A stretch of DNA of 64,000 bases from DATMQA01 sp035566895 (GTDB taxonomy: Bacteria; Verrucomicrobiota; Verrucomicrobiia; Limisphaerales; UBA8199), in contig DATMQA010000074.1 in NCBI GenBank assembly GCA_035566895.1, positions 1 to 64,000 of the forward strand. Direction: 5' to 3'. Below the pieces are notes generated by a model. That model worked only from the letters and a program-made list of their open reading frames with translations, made no database searches and was not told where the DNA came from. Positions within the stretch are counted from its first letter, which is position 1. Each line of letters opens with the position of its first letter. Positions 60,697-64,000 of the stretch are shown piece after piece. Made by a program: the position numbers and the translations under genes.

Positions 60697-63569
60697 CCAT
60701 GAACGGCCGAAAACAATCTCGAGGTCCACGACTGCTCCCACTCCTCGCCCGAGTATGGTCCGCGCATTCCCGAAGGGTACCCTGTGGCCCCGCCCAGCCC
60801 TGGAGTGGCGCGATGTTTATGGTTCACCCGTGCGGGCAGACCAATCCAGCCCCAGGTACTGCTGGAGTTTCTGAGACGCCCATTTCCGAAACGCCCGGCC
60901 GACGATTCTCCCTCTCCCCAAGGGAGAGGGCAGGGGTGAGGGGAACGCGCCTGCCCAAAACTCGGCGCCTGCAGGTCCGTCACCAATCGAAAATCGAAAA
61001 TCGAAAATCGAAAATCCCTCTCTGCTTCCTCCGTTGCCTCCTGTTAAAAATCCGGATGGGAACCCGGTCGAGTCGCCAAATAAACCGGCTAACATTCCCC
61101 CTCTCCCCAGGGGAGAGGGTACGTGTGAGGGGAAAGTGTGCGTCCCTTCTTTGTTCGTCTGCCATCCTCGTCTTGCTCTTTCTCCCGCTGCTCTCATTCG
61201 CGGACACGGCGCCTTCTCCAGACCTCCACGCCTATCCGCCAACCATCAACCTCAGTTCCGCCAAAGCCCGCCAGCACATCGTCATCCAGTCCACGAGCGA
61301 GGATGGCATTACCCATGACGTCACCACTCAGGCCATGGTCACCGTTGTCGATCCTAAGCTGGCGCGCCTTGACCACGGCCTCCTCTCTCCATTCGCCGAC
61401 GGCCAAACCGAGCTGCGCGTCTCCTTTGCCGACCAGACCGCCACCGTGCCCGTCACCGTCTCAAATGCCACCCGCCAGCCCCCGCTCAGTTTCAAGCTCG
61501 ATGTGATGCCCGTATTCATGAAAGCCGGCTGCAACGCCGGCAGTTGCCACGGCACCTCCCGTGGCAAAGACGGCTTCCACCTCTCTCTCTTCGGCTTCGA
61601 TCCCGAGGGGGATTATTACCGCCTCACCCGGGAACAAATCGGGCGCCGCATCAATCTCGCCATTCCGGAGGAAAGCCTGATCGTCTTGAAAGGCCTGGGC
61701 GCGGTCCAACACACCGGCGGCGTCCGCTTCAGCACCAACAGCGACCTCTGCCGGACGCTCGTCGCCTGGCTCACCGCCGGCGCGCCGAATGACTCGACCA
61801 ACGTCGCCAAAGTCACCGGTATCGAAATCTTTCCCAAGACCGCCGTCCTCGAAGGCTCCAATAGCGTCCAGCGATTGGTTCTTCAGGCCCATTACTCCGA
61901 CGGCACCGAACGCGATGTCACTCCTCTAGCCGTGTTCCTTAGCAATAATGAAGGAACGGCGCGAGTGGCCGATGATGGCACGGTCACCGCCGGCCAGCGC
62001 GGCGAGGCCTTCATCCAGGCGCGCTTCGCCGAGTTCAATGTCGGCGCCCAAATCATCGTGCTCCCGGCCAATCTCCCCTTCCACTGGCCCGAAGTCGCCG
62101 CTCGCAACTACATCGACGAAGCCGTCTATGCCAAACTCAAGAAGCTGCGCCTCGCTCCCTCGGACGTGTGCGACGACCCCACCTTCCTCCGCCGCGCCTT
62201 CATCGATATCACCGGCACCCTGCCCACCCCCGAAGAAACCCGCAAATTCGTCGAGGACTCCGACCCGGCTCGCCGCGACCATCTGGTGGACCAATTGCTC
62301 GCTCGCAAAGAATTCGCCGACCTCTGGGTCATGAAATTCGCTGAGTTGCTTGAAATTCGCTCCGAGGACAACCGCGTCTATCCCAAAGCGACTCTGCTTT
62401 ATTTCGAGTGGCTCCGGGATCAAATCCTTACCAACGTGCCGCTCGACCGCATCGTGCAAAACATCCTGACCGCCTCCGACAGCACTCTGCGCAACCCGGC
62501 GGCGAATTATTTTCAGATCGAATCCGACACCTTGAAACTCTCCGAGAACACCGCCCAGGTCTTCCTCGGCATGCGCATCCAGTGCGCCCAATGCCACAAC
62601 CATCCCTTTGACCGCTGGACCATGAACGACTACTACAGTTTCGCTTCTTTCTTCTCCCAGGTCGGCCGCAAACCGGGAGATGACCCTCGCGAAACCGTCG
62701 TCTTCGACAAACATGATGGCGAGGTGAAACATCCCCTCACCGGCAAGGCCATGCGGCCCAAATTCCTCGGCGGCGATGTGCCCGAAATCAAAAATCAGTC
62801 CCGCCGCGAAGTTCTGGCCCGCTGGCTCACTGCGCCCGATAACCCCTACTTTGCCCGCAACCTGGCCAACCTCATCTGGGCGCATTTCCTTGGACGGGGC
62901 ATCATTGAGCCGGTCGATGATGTTCGCATCAGTAACCCGCCCTCCAATCCCGAACTGCTCGATGCCCTGGCGGCGAAGCTCGTTGATTATCACTACGATT
63001 TTAAAAAACTCGTTCGCGACATCTGCGCCTCCCGCACCTATCAGCTCAGCACCCGGGCTAACGACACCAACGCCTCCGACGAGCGCAACTTCAGCCGCGC
63101 CGCCATCCGCCGCATCCGCGCCGAAGTCCTGCTGGACTGCATCAGCGAGGTGACTGAAACCCACGATAAATTCCCGGGCCTGCCCCGCGGCGCCCGCGCC
63201 GTGCAGATCGCGGACGGCAACACCGCCACTTATTTCCTGACCACCTTTGGCCGCGCTTCGCGCACCACCGTCTGCTCCTGCGAAGTGAAGATTGACCCGA
63301 ACCTTTCCCAGGCCCTGGACCTGCTCAACGGCGAAACCCTCCAGCGCAAAATCGAACAAGGTGGCCTCGTCAAGAAGCTCCTCAAAGAAGGCCAAACCCG
63401 CGAACAGGTAATAGACAACCTTTACCTCCGCTGCTTCGGTCGTAAACCAACCGCCGAAGAAATCGAGAAACTCGACGCCTTTTTCGCCAAAGACGCCAAA
63501 CCCGAGCAAGTCCTTAACGATGTCTTTTGGTCGCTCATCAACGCGAAGGAATTTGTGTTCAATCACTGA
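60693..63569 (+). CDS. DUF1549/DUF1553 protein with cytochrome-like CxxCH motifs
   Basis: 958 aa from the ATG at 60693, which overlaps the PPC-gene stop (ATGA). A GTG at 61125 (codon 145) would begin directly before a clean signal peptide (CSSAILVLLFLPLLSFA). The region between is repeat-derived. After the signal: an Ig-like BIG2 domain, a haem-like site in AGCNAGSCHGTSRG (C-x4-C-H), DUF1549 (YIDEAVYAKLKKLRLAPSDV, RRAFIDITGTLPTPEE), CAQCHNHPFDRW (C-x2-C-H), and DUF1553 (WLTAPDNPYFARNLANLIWAHFLGRG). These are always found with DUF1501 and belong to the planctomycete-type surface system. The true start is the main doubt. Confidence 0.85.
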   Translation: MTMNGRKQSRGPRLLPLLARVWSAHSRRVPCGPAQPWSGAMFMVHPCGQTNPAPGTAGVSETPISETPGRRFSLSPRERAGVRGTRLPKTRRLQVRHQSKIENRKSKIPLCFLRCLLLKIRMGTRSSRQINRLTFPLSPGERVRVRGKCASLLCSSAILVLLFLPLLSFADTAPSPDLHAYPPTINLSSAKARQHIVIQSTSEDGITHDVTTQAMVTVVDPKLARLDHGLLSPFADGQTELRVSFADQTATVPVTVSNATRQPPLSFKLDVMPVFMKAGCNAGSCHGTSRGKDGFHLSLFGFDPEGDYYRLTREQIGRRINLAIPEESLIVLKGLGAVQHTGGVRFSTNSDLCRTLVAWLTAGAPNDSTNVAKVTGIEIFPKTAVLEGSNSVQRLVLQAHYSDGTERDVTPLAVFLSNNEGTARVADDGTVTAGQRGEAFIQARFAEFNVGAQIIVLPANLPFHWPEVAARNYIDEAVYAKLKKLRLAPSDVCDDPTFLRRAFIDITGTLPTPEETRKFVEDSDPARRDHLVDQLLARKEFADLWVMKFAELLEIRSEDNRVYPKATLLYFEWLRDQILTNVPLDRIVQNILTASDSTLRNPAANYFQIESDTLKLSENTAQVFLGMRIQCAQCHNHPFDRWTMNDYYSFASFFSQVGRKPGDDPRETVVFDKHDGEVKHPLTGKAMRPKFLGGDVPEIKNQSRREVLARWLTAPDNPYFARNLANLIWAHFLGRGIIEPVDDVRISNPPSNPELLDALAAKLVDYHYDFKKLVRDICASRTYQLSTRANDTNASDERNFSRAAIRRIRAEVLLDCISEVTETHDKFPGLPRGARAVQIADGNTATYFLTTFGRASRTTVCSCEVKIDPNLSQALDLLNGETLQRKIEQGGLVKKLLKEGQTREQVIDNLYLRCFGRKPTAEEIEKLDAFFAKDAKPEQVLNDVFWSLINAKEFVFNH
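60911..61055 (+). repeat. Composite repeat element, left copy
   Basis: About 145 bp: a CTCTCCCC/GGGAGAGGG hairpin, GGGGTGAGGGGAACGCGCC, CAAAACTCGGCGCC, four AATCGAAA units, then CCTCTCTGCTTCCTCCGTTG-CCTCCTGTTA. It matches the reverse complement of 63643-63769 in the same order. It lies in frame in the N-terminal extension of the DUF1549 gene. Confidence 0.8.
61096..61132. repeat. Pyrimidine/purine hairpin (CCCTCTCCCC-AGG-GGAGAGGG)
   Basis: A near-perfect stem between the composite repeat and the signal-peptide core of the DUF1549 gene; the same module is at 63831-63871. Confidence 0.65.
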
Positions 63570-63642
63570 TGACCCGGACCCTTGACATCGATTTGGATGC
63601 CAGTATGCAGACGCGAGTCGTAATTCCCCTCACCCCTGAGTT

Positions 63643-63769
63643 CCGGATTTCTAACAGGAGGCAACGGAGGAAGCAGAGAGGGATTTTGGATTTTGGATTT
63701 TCGATTGGTGGCGGAGCTGCGGGCGCCGAGTTTTGGGCGGGCGCGTTCCCCTCACCCCTGGGGAGAGGG
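63643..63769 (-). repeat. Composite repeat element, right copy (inverted)
   Basis: Reverse complement of 60911-61055 with three AATCSAAA-type units instead of four and fewer hairpin bases. Together the two copies bracket the coding part of the DUF1549/DUF1553 gene. Confidence 0.8.
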
Positions 63770-63789
63770 GGGATCCCAGCCAGTCTCTT

Positions 63790-64000
63790 ATGAACATCTG
63801 GCGCCCAAGTTTCACGGAGGCCCTGACAACGATTCCCCCTCTCCCCCCGGGAGAGGGCAGGGGTGAGGGGAACGAGATCTTCCTACGTTTGGCCCGCGTC
63901 CGCACTCGCTATTTGGCCACTCCCACTCTTCTTCTTTGCGTCTTCGCCTCTTCGCTGTTAATTTCCTCCTCCCCGGCCCAGGAAAAAATCACCTACCAGG
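63790..64000 (+). CDS. 5' end of an exported protein, probably another planctomycete-type cytochrome protein (runs off the right edge)
   Basis: 70 codons from the ATG at 63790, open to the window edge; a TTG at 63889 is an alternative start. MNIWRPSFTEALTTIPPLP is followed by a repeat-coded stretch (GEGRGEGNEI) and the signal-peptide core LLLCVFASSLLISSSPAQ, itself coded by a CTTCTTTGCGTCTTCGCCTC-type repeat that is also present near 9873. The mature protein begins EKITYQ, the usual opening of PSCyt1-domain proteins in this phylum (inference from six residues). It follows the DUF1549 gene by 220 bp of repeats and probably belongs with it. Confidence 0.55.
   Translation, partial: MNIWRPSFTEALTTIPPLPPGEGRGEGNEIFLRLARVRTRYLATPTLLLCVFASSLLISSSPAQEKITYQ

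Noticed and set aside
61926..63566. Minus-strand open frame of 546 codons
   Set aside because: Antisense of the DUF1549/DUF1553 gene.

Overview
The window (about 60% GC) looks like a chromosomal piece of a Verrucomicrobiota bacterium, most likely of the Pedosphaera/Limisphaerales type. This is inferred from family content, not from a marker gene. The pointers are two short prepilin-like proteins with a C-terminal DG motif, a MoxR/DUF58/VWA/DUF4175 cluster, the DUF1501 / pre-peptidase / DUF1549-DUF1553 set, planctomycete-type cytochrome domains, and many short degenerate tandem repeats in and between genes. I see no rRNA, tRNA, transposase or CRISPR array.

Layout. 1-5.3 kb: 5' end of galK (minus), a TIM-barrel sugar isomerase/epimerase-like protein, a CCA-adding/poly(A) polymerase family enzyme, an NtrC-type response regulator and a family 2 glycosyltransferase. 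5.3-16.7 kb: secreted prolyl oligopeptidase, lipoprotein amidase, SDR epimerase, prepilin-like protein, small zinc-ribbon-like protein, TMTC-like membrane protein with TPRs, galE, a DedA protein and a secreted proline-rich protein. 16.8-26.5 kb: moeA, a PilB/GspE ATPase with a TPR/MshEN-like partner, a two-domain glycogen debranching enzyme and a second prepilin-like protein.

26.6-33.0 kb (minus strand) is the most interesting block. It is a six-gene operon, read as cupredoxin -> CusF-SCO copper protein -> octaheme-type cytochrome -> outer-membrane beta-barrel carrying its own N-terminal haem domain -> ECF sigma factor -> anti-sigma-like membrane protein. Four of the five junctions are 4-nt ATGA/GTGA overlaps. 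I read it as a candidate trans-outer-membrane electron conduit with copper carriers and its own regulators.

33.4-39.8 kb: secreted alpha/beta hydrolase-like protein, DUF1232 protein, a beta-rich hypothetical and an AddA-like helicase-nuclease. 39.9-56.0 kb: a long plus-strand cluster (TPR metallopeptidase, DUF4159, MoxR ATPase, DUF58, a 32-codon bridging ORF, VWA membrane protein, DUF4175 protein, VWA/glutamine-amidotransferase-like membrane protein, caspase/C13-like protein with a degraded active site). 56.1-56.6 kb: a hicBA pair whose hicA looks frameshifted. 56.9-64 kb: DUF1501, pre-peptidase-domain and DUF1549/DUF1553 genes, then the start of another exported protein.

Two themes run through the window. 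First, arrays of 6-9 bp degenerate units and small palindromic elements fill intergenic gaps. They also enter genes in frame: they supply start codons, signal-peptide n-regions, linkers and C-terminal tails. Second, several plus-strand genes have a plausible sigma-70 promoter whose -10 box ends only 8-11 nt before the start codon, with no Shine-Dalgarno sequence, which suggests leaderless transcripts.
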